In this document: one piece after another, positions 13,300 to 24,786 of the stretch
How positions within the stretch are numbered: position 1 is the stretch's first letter
Layout of the letters: each line of letters starts with the position of its first letter
DNA from: Erythrophleum ivorense
Taxonomy: Eukaryota; Streptophyta; Magnoliopsida; Fabales; Fabaceae
Direction: 5' to 3'
DNA: 64,000 bases
Assembly (NCBI GenBank): GCA_026724425.1
Contig: JAIUCV010000226.1
Location: 868,001 to 932,000 of the forward strand
The notes under the pieces: generated by a model
Seen by the model: the letters and a program-made list of their open reading frames with translations, nothing else
Databases searched by the model: none
Told to the model about the DNA's origin: nothing
Made by a program: the position numbers and the translations under genes

Positions 13300-14000
13300 G
13301 GGGTATACTATTATTATATGCAATTATCTGCCTAAAAAGGGCCATTATTACTTTAATTGGAATTTTATAAAGCATTGTTTATAAAAATATTTTGAATTTA
13401 ACAGTTTATTTGCTCAAAAGAGATATATTTTTAAATTTTATAACATTCTTAAGCTTGACTCTATGTATTTTAACTACAACATGTACAATTACTATATACA
13501 ATTGCCTATCCAAAAGGGGTCATTGTGTACTTTAACTAGAGTGTTATAGAATATAGTTTTATAGGGGTATTTTGAATTTAATAGTTCATTTGCCTAAAGG
13601 GGATATACTTTTAAATTTTGAAATATTCTTAAGTTTGACTCCATATGTTCTAACTACTAGATGTACAATTGCTATATATAACCATCTACTCAAACAAGGC
13701 CATTGTATACTTTAACTGGAATTTCATAAAGTATAATCTTATCAGGATATTTGAAATTTAATAGTTTATCTACTTAAAGGGAATATACTTTTAAATTTTA
13801 AAATATTTTTGAGGTTGACTTTATGTGTTTTAATTATTGGATATATAGTTATTGTATACAATTGTTTGTCTAAAGAGGGTCATTGTGTACTTTAACTAGA
13901 GTTTCATAGAACATGATTTTATAAGATATTTTGAATTTAATAGTTTATGGGGATATATACTTTTAAATTTTGAAATATTCTTAAAATTGATTTTATGTGA
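13300..14000. repeat. Degenerate tandem repeat, ~180-bp monomer, about four copies
   Basis: Equivalent points TAC(A/T)ATTACTATATACAATTG-like recur at about 13305, 13484, 13664 and 13844, a spacing of 179-180 bp. Each monomer has the same order: an AATTG/TCTGCC block, a GGGTCATTGTGTACTTTAACT-like block, TTTTGAATTTAATAGTTTAT, then GGATATACTTTTAAATTTT and a TTCTTAAG(C/T)TTGACT block. Copies differ by many substitutions and small indels. No coding content is seen. The array ends just before the decayed copia element. Confidence 0.8.
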
Positions 14001-14209
14001 AAATTTACAAATGCCCAAAATAAATACTCATATGCATTTTTTTATTTGATTATGCAATTTCATTTGCTATTAGCAATAGTAATGCCACTATTGAAATTTT
14101 GACTGTAGTTATTGAAAGAATTAATAATTATGAAACATGGTAATATTAGTAATATTATGAAACATATTCTAAAAATGGTCCATAGACAAATTTAAAGATT
14201 ACAAGACAA

Positions 14210-16560
14210 TCATAGATGATGTCTTTATGATCTTTCATATCTTGAACTCCCCTCCTGATAAATTTGGCCAAATTAAAATGACCTATATTACCTTGAATGA
14301 AACCTAGCATGTGAGTGATTTAATTACCAAATATATTGTCGAAGATAACAAACTGAAGAAAGAAAAGAGTGTAAATGCCCTCTTGACTTTTAGCTAAAAT
14401 CCCACACTAGTAAGGATTTTAGTCATCATAAATACAATAAGAATAAAGTTTCTATCAAGAATCATTATACCAAAAGACATGATAAAAATGCCAATCAAAA
14501 CCACAATATAGGAGGTCCAATGGTTGCCATTCGAAAAACTATCATATGCTTCCATTATAAAAAAGCTGGTCATAAAAGGAAGGATTACACGAGGTTCAAA
14601 TCTTAGTTGAAAAAAAAAAGATTCATAAACAAGAGAAAACCAAGCCAAAAGGTATAAAGGTTAAGAGTAGGAAATGACATAGAAGTTGTAATTGAATATG
14701 TGGGAGAGGTCAAAATAGCTTTAAAGACTTATTTTGAAATTGCTTTAGAAAAAACTTTTCATGTATCCTCATTTAGGGGTAATTTAATTTTTATTTTATC
14801 CTTAAATAAGTTTGGTTTTGGTTTCAATTTAGGTAACAAAAAAGTAAATTTGATATACAATTCATAGAAAATTGGTTATGGTTTTTTTGAATGACAACTT
14901 AGATAAATTATCTTTAACTTATGATAGTTCTTATACTTCTTTAAATGTCGAAAATATTTTTGCAAAGCATTCTAAAAATAAAGATAATTCATTGATGTTG
15001 TGGCGTAAATGATTAGGCCATATATCTAAGGAGAGAATGATTAGATTAATTGAAAAAATGATATCTTCCTTGCCTTAAATTTTTTAGACATGGAAACTTG
15101 TATTGATTGTATTGGGGAAAAATTAATTGAAACTATAGAAAGGAACCACTTGTAACTCAAAACTTTTAGAAATAATCCACACTAATATTGGTGGACCTTA
15201 TCCTCCCACAATATATGGAGCAATAAATGTTTTATTACATTTGGTGATAATTTTTTTGATATGGTTATTTTTATTTGATAAAAGAAAGTCAGATGCACTT
15301 GAAAAATTTTAAAGTTTTCAAGATTGAAGTTAAGGTTTTCAAAATTGAAGTTAAAAAGCAATTAGGAAAAGTCATCAAAATTATGAGATTTGACTAACAT
15401 GGTGAGTGTTATGGCAAACATGACGTAATTGGGAAGTATATGGGTTTGTTTGTTAAATGCTTGCAAAAATGTGACATTATTACATAATATAACATGATTA
15501 GTAGTCTTGAACAAAACAGAATAGTCAAAAGGTATAACAACATCCTTAAAGATATGATGTTGTATGATGAGTAGAACTAATTTGTCAAAATATTTAAAGG
15601 GTAAAGCAATTAAAATTGCCTTATATATCCTAAAAAAAAATTCATAGCAAAGCTATCTCTAAAACATTTTTTAGCTTTGGACAAATAGAAAACTTATTTT
15701 AAACCATTTTAGAGTTTGGAGTTATCCTATTCAAGTAAAAGTTTATAATCCATAGAAAAAAAAAGACTAAATCCAGAATTAGTCACTATTTTTTCATTAA
15801 CTATCCAAAACATATTAAGGGATACAAGTTCTATTATCCAGGGAAGGGTAACAAAAATGGTGCTGCTGCTAATATTCACCATGGTCAAGACATTTATCCT
15901 GACAAAGAAGTAGATGAAACTATCTCTATTTCTTTATGCTTACCATATGAAAATATTACATATGAGCCTGTCGATATGATAGAACTAGAAATACAAAATG
16001 CTAATCCTCTAGCCCTTCTTGAAAATACTTAACTAATTGAGTATGTTGAGGAAATACCGATAAAGAGATTAATAAGACTACAAAAACCCACAATCCTTTT
16101 ACATTTACCTTCATGAAAATAATTATGATATGAGACATGTTATTGATCCTACTATATACCAAAATATTGTAACTTCTCACTAATTAAATGAATTTTTGAA
16201 AGTTATAAGTAAAGAGATATTATTTGTGATAAGAAATATTATGTGGGAACTTGTTGAATTATTGTAGGTTGTAAACCCTGCAATATACCAAAATGTTGTG
16301 ACTTTTTCCAATCAAATGAATGAATAAAAACTATGAATGAAGTGAATGCCTGCCACAAGAAATATTATGTGGGAACATGTTGAATTTTTCGCAGGCTATA
16401 AAGTTATTTGGTGCAAATGAGTTTACAAAAATAAAAAAGACTCAAAGGGTAAAAGTGAATGTTTCAAAACTGGATTGGTGGCTAAAGGTTTCTTTCAAAG
16501 GGAAGAAATTAATCACACATAAATTTTTTTCTTGTATCATTTAAAGATTTTCCTTTTACT
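14210..16560 (+). mobile_element. Heavily decayed Ty1-copia retrotransposon (gag to RT), no LTRs seen
   Basis: Fragments in all three + frames follow copia order. A gag piece reads ILNSLPPDKFGQIK near 14240. A zinc-knuckle piece reads KKAGHKRKDYT near 14560. A GAG-pre-integrase piece (LMLWRK, LGHISKERM) lies near 14995-15060. An integrase piece (HTNIGGPYPPT, then KSDALEKF) lies near 15178-15310. An RT start at about 16190-16500 includes LVAKGFFQRE. Many stops and frameshifts separate them, so the element is long dead. The RT end of this element is also the left breakpoint of the segmental array: related RT pieces recur at 22255 and 54085. Confidence 0.75.
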
Positions 16561-17719
16561 AGTAAGCAAGCATAATTTAAAGTATGACAATATTGAGTGT
16601 TTAATAATACTGAATGTCTAATATAATAACACTAAAAAGTCCATAGCTATGAACTTTTATTTCATTACATACGCCAAGACCATACCTCAAGAATACGTTA
16701 TCAACACAAACCTTATATGAGGCGACTTATTAACAATAAGTGATTTACTAATCTGGACACAAGAACAAAAAGTCCAAATAGATATTGCATCTCATTTATT
16801 CCTCATTTTTTACTGCATCCATGAAATGTTCAAAACAATTTGAATTCCTATCTTTTCCTTAAGTGGTTAACTTTAATGAACAACTAGCTGTCATTGTGTG
16901 TAATCTACAGCACCCAACTATGGACATTTGATGCTTCCTTATGCAACTACAATTCATGGACAATGGTTACCCAGATTGACATCTAACTATGGACAACAAT
17001 TTCATGTTTGATTGACCAACACTGGTGTACTAACTCATTATAGTGATTTGATGACTTCTATCTCCAATTTTGTTAATATTGACATTCACTGTACCATACG
17101 CTTCCCGTTCCCCAAAAATACAAACAATGTTGTTGAAGAGAATCAAAAGAGTATTATGAATCCGATATTAACAAATGCATACCTTGATTTAAATTTCTAT
17201 TATTTAAATCACTTTTTTTTACTAATTTTTAACCATTATCTCTAATCAAACAACTTATTTTAAATATTCAAACACTGAACTCTTTATTCTAATTTTTACC
17301 CATGAATAGTTGATATATATATTTCAACTTAACAAAAAATTTCTAAATACTCTCTGCAATGCATGGGTCTCTTTACTAGTTTGAGTTAAAAAGATTAAGG
17401 GGTAAAAATAAAATAAAAATTATAATTGATGACTCTAAATTAAAAATATATATATTAAATAGTTTACAATTTTGAAATTATTTTAAAAAAATTCAAGAAA
17501 AAATTTTAATTTAAAATCTTGAACTATAATTTTTTTTACGTAATTTAAATTTTTAGTTTTTGGTTCCTTAAAAACAATTTTAAAATTTAATATTTTTAAT
17601 ATAAATATCTTTAATTTAAGATTTTCAATTATGATTAAAAAAATTATACTAATAAAATAAAATCTAAAAAGAAGAAAAGGAAGACTTACTTAGTCAAACC
17701 CCAAAGGCCTAGATTAATA

Positions 17720-18014
17720 CTCCCTCCGGTCTCATATATAAGAGACTTTTTTGAGATTTGATTTAGTCTTATATATAAGAAACAAACTACCATATTAATT
17801 ACAGTATTCCAATTATGCCTTTATTAAATAAGTCATTCAAATTATGAGTAGTGGTGGTCATTAATTTCAAAGAGAAAGTGCACATATTAAATAGGGGTAT
17901 TTTTGAAAAATAATTTTTATTTAAGACAAAATTAAAAAGATTAATTACTTTTAACTAACTTTCTTAATACTCGTGAATTAGTTATTTGTTTCTTATATAT
18001 GATACCAGAGAGAG
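17720..18014. mobile_element. Stowaway-like MITE (Tc1/Mariner type), TA target duplication
   Basis: The 295-bp element begins CTCCCTCCGGTCTCATATA and ends with the inverted counterpart (TATATATGATACCAGAGAGAG). The termini match over about 27 bp with four differences. It is flanked on both sides by TA (17718-17719 and 18015-18016). CTCCCTCC at the tip is the hallmark of plant Stowaway MITEs. It is non-coding. The matching place in units 1 and 4 lacks the element. Confidence 0.9.
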
Positions 18015-18782
18015 TAGCTACTAGACGACCCACTTATTCCATAACTCCAGTTCATCACTAATTTTATTTTATTTTATTTTATTTTATTATATTCTAAATT
18101 ATTTGATTTTTCTAAGAATTTTTTTAGTCTAAGCATTTCCCCTAATCTTATTTAATTTAAACTAGCTACACTATTTCTAAATCTTTTTTATTATTTTATC
18201 TTTTAAAATATTTGGATTATTACAAATGTGTTGAATAACATATTTAATATTTTTATTAATATCAAAGTATGAACTAAAGATTTAGATAACATAAAAGTAA
18301 ATATATATTTGAAAGAATATTGTAACTAAAGAGACTTACAATTATAAGAATTATCTATTGAAAAAGTGTTTAAATTGAAAATTAAGCTTACCCTCACATG
18401 GGAACAAAAGCTGAGTTATTTATAAGGGAATAAAAAGTTTAAAATGTCAAATGAATATTTATGGAAGTTACCAGGGTATGGATTCAAAGTAAAAGTTTAT
18501 CCAGTTAGGTCTAAATATGAATATTTTTATAGACATTTTAGAAGTTCAAATCAAGCCTAAATAATATGATAACTCTATTGATAAAAATGTCATCCAAATA
18601 TAATATTTTATTAGTTTTGAATGACATTAACAATTATGTGAGACTTTGAATTGTTTGTTGTGATTTTTTATAAATAAATTTTACGTAAACGAGGCTCTAT
18701 TAAAAAAAATTATTTATTTTATAATTTTCAAAGTATTCTACCCAATATATTCGCTAAATATAAGAACCCCACCATAATCATT

Positions 18783-18820
18783 CCTGCTTTGTTCTGATTC
18801 CGCGTAAGAAAATGATGACC
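18783..18820 (+). promoter_or_regulatory. Conserved upstream block of the kinase family (unit 0 copy)
   Basis: The phrase TTCTGATTCCGCGTAAGAAA, close to 300 bp before the expected kinase start, is the best conserved upstream sequence of the array. It also occurs at 24311, 24465, 48273, 48680 and 56211. Its function is unknown; conservation may reflect recent duplication rather than selection. Here no kinase follows. Confidence 0.5.
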
Positions 18821-18839
18821 CTTTCATTGTCTTCTGGTC

Positions 18840-19060
18840 CACGCATTATGCACCCCGTTAACCTCAGCCCCCACCTTCCTTAAAGCCACATTGCCCAAGC
18901 CCCAACGCCAACCCCACCTTCCTTGAAGGTACAAGAAGAAGAAGACTCCATTCACCACTTCCTTCTATCCTTCCTTTTCTTCTTTACTTTACTGGCATCT
19001 TCTCTACTTTCAGTTTTCACCATTCACACACTCTCTCTTCGCACAATCTCTCTCTGCAAA
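18840..19060 (+). pseudogene. Kinase gene remnant: leader only, coding region deleted
   Basis: The kinase 5' region (CCTTCCTTGAAGG block, CT-rich leader, CTCTCTCTGCAAA) is intact up to 19060. It then joins directly to CTTGGTTAGCC at 19065, which in unit 3 lies near 50461, more than 500 bp after the kinase stop. Measured against unit 3, about 1.5 kb (48934-50457) is missing, covering the entire coding sequence and 3' end. It is a null allele-like relic rather than a decayed frame. Confidence 0.85.
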
Positions 19061-21110
19061 GTTTTCTTGGTTAGCCAAAAAAGAATTTAATCATTTTAAT
19101 TGTTGATAATTATGTTTGAAGTTTGCTTGTCTAACTTGAAAAATGTATAAGTCTAAAAACATATTTCTCAACAAACTATTTTGCTCCAATCTCCAATTCA
19201 GCATTATTTACTATTCCTAACTCTAGAGTGAAGTTTTTAGTAACATTTTTTGCAAGTAAGCTCAACCTAAATAATAGAATCTATTTATTAATAATTTCAA
19301 TATAATAAAATTCTCTTAAATTATGTGTGTGGTAAACACTTTGTTGTGAGCTTACCCAAAAAAAAAAATACTCCTTCCCAGATTCGTTTTATTTCATAAT
19401 ATGCATTTTCAAAACAAAAAATACACTTCGATTTTTGCGAAGCCGTGTGTTAGGTAATGTTTTAAAGATTTTTATCTCATCTTAGTTATAATAAATTTGT
19501 GCTCTTTGATACAAAAATTTGTGAAAATGACAACTCAAAAGATAATTCTTAATTTTAGAGAGTGCAAAATTTGTATAAATCTCATATAGGAACATTATAT
19601 ATATTATATGAAATTTAACTGCCATGCCTTACATTTGGCATAATTACCTTGAGGTTTTTTATTTTGGGACTAGTATCTAAAATGAATTATGATTAGAGTA
19701 AGTGGATTGGCCCAATTTTTAAACGAACCTAGGTTATTATAATTAGGCTTACTGATATTAAGCTAGTTTGTATAACCCACCAACACATTTTTTTTAACGA
19801 AAGAAAAAAAAAAAGTCAAACATACTTTTTATTGAAACTATGAGTTTAAGATGCGGTTGAATTTTATTTCAAATATTTTATTTGTATTAATTTTATTCTA
19901 TATTTTTTAAAAAAAATTAATCTTGTTCTAATGACTAAGAGTTCTAAATAAATAACGGTGAATGTTGACATAGCAAAAAAGTTTATGTAGCATTTATGTT
20001 ACCAAAAAAAAATTCTTTACAATCACCACCACGTCATCTTCCTTCTCCTCTTCCCCCTCATTATTCTTAGTTCAGAAATCGCTATATACATTCATATAAA
20101 AATATGTTGTATTATTATATTAAAAAATTATAAAGTTTATCAATATCAATTGACCTTAGAGCACATTATATTCCTTCTCCTTCTCCCCCTTTTTCTTCTT
20201 CTACTTTAAAAGTTCATTTAATTGACAAAATGTTAAATATGAAAAAAAAAAAAGATAATGTAAAACTGTTATTAGATGAAAGGAAAAATAACACTTATAT
20301 TAATATATTATAAAAAGTGAATAAGTGAAATATAAAATGATAAGTATTATTGAATAATGATTATGAAAATATAAAAAATATTATATGTAAATGACGGAAA
20401 GACTTGGTTGAACCATATTTTACAAAATCCAAGCAGCAAAAAAATAAAATAAAAAACCTCCTTTAGCAGAGAGAGAGACGTTAAATGTTTTAGGCACCTA
20501 CCAAAATGTATGAAGAACAATGATTCAAAAACTCTAAAACCATCATTGGAATAAAATTTTAAATTTAATTAGCAATGAAATAATCATTCACGTTGTAGTC
20601 TTGTATAAATCTGTCAAAATAAATCTCTGGGGCCATTTTCAATCTTAAAAAATAAATTGGGTCAATAAAATGACATCTTATTTTTAACTATATTTTTTGA
20701 CTTTATCCTATTTAATCCTAAAGAAGTTGGATTGAATTAGGCCCAAATATTTTTTGGCCAATTATAATTTTGTTGCAATTATTTAAAAAATTCTTTTGCC
20801 GTGAAAAACTTGTACCCCATTTGTTATGATAAAAGGAAATTGATTTTTTTTATATATTTTTATGTAATTTCTATTATATTTTTATAATCATTAATTAATA
20901 GTATTTATTTTTATTATTTTTTTAAATAATAATATGAGAGTCATCTTTTATTCATAAATTTTTTTCTTTGCATTTCTGTTTCTATTCTAATAATTTCATG
21001 TGCCAAAAATTGTCAATTAATATATTCATCAACTTGCTTTATTAAAAAAATATTATATACATATAAACTATGATGGTTATTCTGTTTGCAAAACCAGGGC
21101 CAAGATTGTA
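19061..21110. other. Shared post-kinase flank of unit 0, non-coding
   Basis: This stretch is collinear with 26335-28200 (unit 1), 32790-33827 (unit 2) and 50455-53150 (unit 3). It holds poly-A runs, CT-rich stretches (TTCTCCTCTTCCCCC near 20043) and AT-rich spacer. No gene is seen. Confidence 0.7.
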
Positions 21111-21114
21111 TCCA

Positions 21115-21235
21115 TTCAGGGGGCGCCTAATGGGCTTTGTTACATACATGGCCCAATGTACTTAACAACCCTTAATGTGTTGCTGGACTCTGAATTTTAG
21201 GCCCATATATCAGACTTTGGGCTTCCAAGGATAAT
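21115..21235 (+). pseudogene. Ancient kinase-domain relic (subdomains VIb-VII), unit 0
   Basis: Read with interruptions, the segment gives NGLCYIHG-like sequence, then VLLDSEF, a stop, and AHISDFGL. These are the αE helix end, catalytic-loop strand and DFG segment of the same kinase family as the main genes. No glycine loop or C-lobe remains. The same relic recurs at 28400-28545 and 53165-53265, so it predates the segmental duplications. Confidence 0.75.
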
Positions 21236-21503
21236 CTTACCCACATAATCCCTACCTCTCCACAAATACAATAGACATGAATTCCACAAACAAAAAAGTT
21301 ATGTCTCTTTTAATATACAAAATGAAATGGAATAGAAAATGAAAAAAATAATTTCAAAAATTTAAAAAAAAAAATTCTTGTACCTTTATTTTAAAAAAAT
21401 AATAAAAATTAAAAACTATTGAATAATAGTTATAAAAACATAGTAAATATTTTATTAAAAAAATGAATAAATTCCTTCCCCCTAACCAAATGGGATGTTA
21501 TAT

Positions 21504-21666
21504 TTGGAGATGGATCCTCTGCAGCGAGGATCCATCTACAGTAAGCCTACTATGAAAAATTGTTAGAGACATGATTTAAAAAAAAAAACCCTATGAAAAG
21601 AAAGGAAAAAAACAAGATTTAAGGGAATGTAAAGATAATTTTAGGATCCTCTATTATAGAGGAATC
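21504..21666. mobile_element. 163-bp MITE with 8-bp target duplication
   Basis: The insert is bounded by perfect direct repeats TGTTATAT (21496-21503 and 21667-21674). Its ends carry related GGATCCTCT/AGAGGAATC inverted sequences, and a hairpin GGATCCTC...GAGGATCC sits near the left end. Unit 3 has the unoccupied site near 53510. An 8-bp duplication suits hAT-type elements; the superfamily is not certain. Confidence 0.75.
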
Positions 21667-22254
21667 TGTTATATCTTTTGTTGTAATGTAAAATAATGCT
21701 TTTGTTGCCTTTGGGTCCTATTTATCTCCACCTCAAAGGTGACTTGGGTGATGTCTTTTGGTTTAAATTATTTAAGTAAACCGACATGAATTTAATGCAT
21801 GTGTAGCATGTAATTAGTCATAAAAATAAAATTTAATGACATAAATTAAAATAAATTTTTAAAATCTAATTTTAAAATTGTTATCCCGAGAATAGAAACT
21901 CCTTAGAACACTCAAGCTACCAAAAAGCTCTCACCATCCTCACAACTATTTTTCTATGAGAAATCTGGGTTGATTGAATGAGGAATGCAAACTACTAAGG
22001 CACAATAGTAGAAGTAAAAAGGAAATCAAAGACAAGGGTTTCATACATATGAAATCAGTAAAAAAGCAAGATGGCATTAAATGAATGTACGAAAGGTATG
22101 AGTGAAGAGATATTATTTGTGATGAGAAATACTATGTGAGAACTTATTGAATTTCTTACAGGTTGTAAAACTTGTAATAAACTAAAATATTGTAATTTCT
22201 TTTCGAATCAAATGAATGAATAAAAGTTATGAATGAAGAGATATTGTTTATGAT

Positions 22255-22435
22255 ACAAAATATTATGCAGAAACATGTTGAATTTCTCACCAGCTATAAG
22301 GTTATTTAGTACAAATGAGTTTAAAAAACTAAAAAAGACTACAAGGATAAAATTGAATGTTTCAAAACTAAATTGGTGGCTAAAGATTTCATTTAAAAGG
22401 AAGCAATTGATCACACATATTCTTCTTGGTAGTAA
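22255..22435 (+). pseudogene. Copia reverse-transcriptase relic at start of unit 1
   Basis: A + frame reads KTKKDYKDKIECFKTKLVAK, the conserved start of the copia RT domain, with stops on either side. It matches 16390-16500 and 54130-54260. It was carried by the segmental duplication rather than inserted independently. Confidence 0.75.
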
Positions 22436-23156
22436 GCAACATAATTTAAAATATATTAATATCAAGCATATAATAATAGAAAATGTCTAATATAATAATT
22501 ACAAAAAAGCCCATAACTATGAACTTTTATTTCAATACATACATCAAGAGCATATCTCAAGAATACGTTATCAATGCAAACCTTATATAAGGTGACCTAT
22601 TAATGGTGAGTGATTAACAAAAAGTCTAAACATATATTGCATCCCATTCATTCCTCCTTTTTAACTACATCCATGAAATGTTCAAAACAATTTGAATTCC
22701 CATCTTTTCCTATCTTGTCACCAAAAAACTAGTCAACTTTAATGGACAGCTAGCTGTCATTTTGTATAATCTACATCATCCAACTATATGGACATTTGAT
22801 GCTTCCTTATGCAACTACAACTCATGGACAATGGTTGCCTAAATTAACATCTAACTATGGACAACTATTTTATGTTTGATTGACTAGCACTAGTGTACCA
22901 ACTCATTATAGTGATTTGATGACTTCTATCTCCAATTCTGTTAATATTGACACCATGTGTTTTCCCTCTCCCAATAATACAAACAAATTGTCGAAAAGAA
23001 TCAAAAGAATATTATGTATCTGATATTAATAAACACATACGTTGATTTAAACTTCTACTATTTAAATCACTTTTTTGCTATTAAAGATTATCTCTAATCA
23101 AATAGCTTACTTTAAATATTCAAACGTTGTAATTTTTATTATAATTTTTACTTGTG

Positions 23157-23195
<39 letters not shown>

Positions 23196-24239
23196 AACTT
23201 AATAAAAAATTTCTAAATACTCTATGCAATGCATGGGCCTCTTAATTAGTTTGAGCTGAAAAGATTAAGGGGTAAAAATAAATAAATAAATTATAATTGA
23301 TGATTCTAAATTAAAAATATTTTTATTAAAAGTTTAAAATTTTGAAATTATTTTAAAATGTTAAGAATAAAAAATTGTAATTTACAATCTTGACCTATAA
23401 TTTTTCTACATGATTTAAATTTTTAGTTTTTCGTTAGTTAAAAATAATTTTGAAATTTAAGATTTTTTAATATACATATTTTTAATTTAAGATTCTCAAT
23501 TATAAACTCCAGAGACCTGGATGATTAGGTACTAGACCCACCCACTTATTCCATAACTCCAGCTTGTCAATAATTCTATTTAATTTAATTATATTATATT
23601 CTAATTTATTCGATTTTTCTTACTATTCTTTTAGACTAAGTATTTCCCCTAATCTTATTTAATTCAAACTAGTTACACTATTTCTATATCTTTTTCATTA
23701 TTTTATCTTTTAAAATCTTTGGATTATTACAAATGTGTTGAATAACATATTTAATATTGTTATTAATATCAAAGCATAAACTAAAGATTTAGATAACATA
23801 AAAGTAAATATATATTTGAAAGAATATTGTAACTAATTAAAGAGACTTACAATCATAAGAATTATCTATTGAAAAAGTGTTTAAATTGAAAATTAAGCTT
23901 ATCCTTGCATTGCAACAAAAGCTGAGTTGTTTATAAGTGAATAAAAAGTTTAACATGTCAAATGAATATTTATGGAAGTTACCAAGGTATCGATTCAAAA
24001 TAAAAATTTATCCAATTAGATCTAAATACGAATATTTTTGTAGACATTTTAGAAGTTCGAATCAAGCCTAAATAATATGATAACTCCATTGATAAAAATA
24101 TCATCCGAATATAATATTTTATTAGTTTTGAATTCCATTAATAATAATGTGAGACTTTCAATTGTTTGTTATGATTTTTTATAAATAAATTTTATGTAAA
24201 CAAGGCTCAATTAAAAAAAATTACTCATCTTATAATTTC
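22436..24239. other. Shared pre-kinase flank of unit 1, non-coding
   Basis: This stretch is collinear with 16560-18740 and 54270-56130. It includes a TA microsatellite at about 23166-23193. The Stowaway MITE of unit 0 is absent at the matching place (near 23515-23535). No gene is supported. Confidence 0.7.
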
Positions 24240-24540
24240 TGAAGTTTAAGTACTCTACCCAATCTATCTTAAAATATATTCACTCAATATAAGAACCCCA
24301 ACATAATCATCCCTGGTTCGTTCTGATTCCGCGAAAGAAAATAATAATCCTTCGTGGTCTTGTCGTGCACGCATTATCCCCATTAGTATAAGAAAAAGTA
24401 TAAGTATTCTACCCAATATATCTTGAAATATATTCACTAAATATAAAAATCCCACCATAATCATTCCTGCTTCGTTCTGATTCCGCGTAAGAAAATGATA
24501 ATCCTTCGTTTGTCTTGTGGTACAAGCATTATATATCCCA
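24240..24540 (+). promoter_or_regulatory. Promoter region of kinase copy 1 with internal ~155-bp tandem duplication
   Basis: The block from TCTACCCAAT to CCTTCGT occurs twice in succession (about 24250-24400 and 24405-24520); each copy contains TTCTGATTCCGCG. A TATA-like sequence ATTATATATCCC at 24528-24538 lies about 250 bp before the ATG. It is followed by two direct repeats of CACCTTCCTTGAAGC (near 24553 and 24597) and a long CT-rich leader. Unit 4 has an equivalent TATA-like site near 56279; unit 3 has lost it. Confidence 0.5.
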
Positions 24541-24786
24541 TTAAACTCAGTCCCACCTTCCTTGAAGCCACATTGCCCAAGCCCCAAGGCCAACCCCACC
24601 TTCCTTGAAGCTACAGGAAGAAGAAGACTCCATTCACCACTTCGTTCTATCCTTTCTTTTCTTCTCTACTTTACTGGCATCTTCTCTACTTTCAGTTTTC
24701 ACCATTCACACACTCACGGACACACTTTCTCTTCCCCTCCCGCACAATCTCTCTCTGCAAATCTCTCCCCGTTCTCTTTCTCCTTT

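Larger units (their letters stand above)
16190..22080 (+). repeat. Segmental duplication unit 0 (kinase gene deleted)
   Basis: This ~5.9-kb unit is collinear with units 1, 3 and 4: a copia RT relic, a shared flank, the kinase promoter block, the post-kinase flank with a CT-rich stretch, an old kinase relic, then a tail ending near GGCATTAAATGA at 22071. It carries two private MITEs (17720-18014 and 21504-21666) and lacks the kinase coding region. The homology to the other units is visible along its whole length, with scattered substitutions and indels. Confidence 0.8.

Noticed and set aside
17012..17245. 77-codon frame resembling one at 54731-54961
   Set aside because: The similarity follows from the segmental duplication; unit 1 carries the same sequence with frame breaks and there is no recognisable domain.
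24517..24786. In-frame upstream extension of kinase copy 1 (and the same at 48734 and 56312)
   Set aside because: The extensions begin at GTG or TTG, not ATG, and run through a CT-rich leader shared by the non-coding unit 0; the first ATG common to all copies is 24787, 48959 and 56537.
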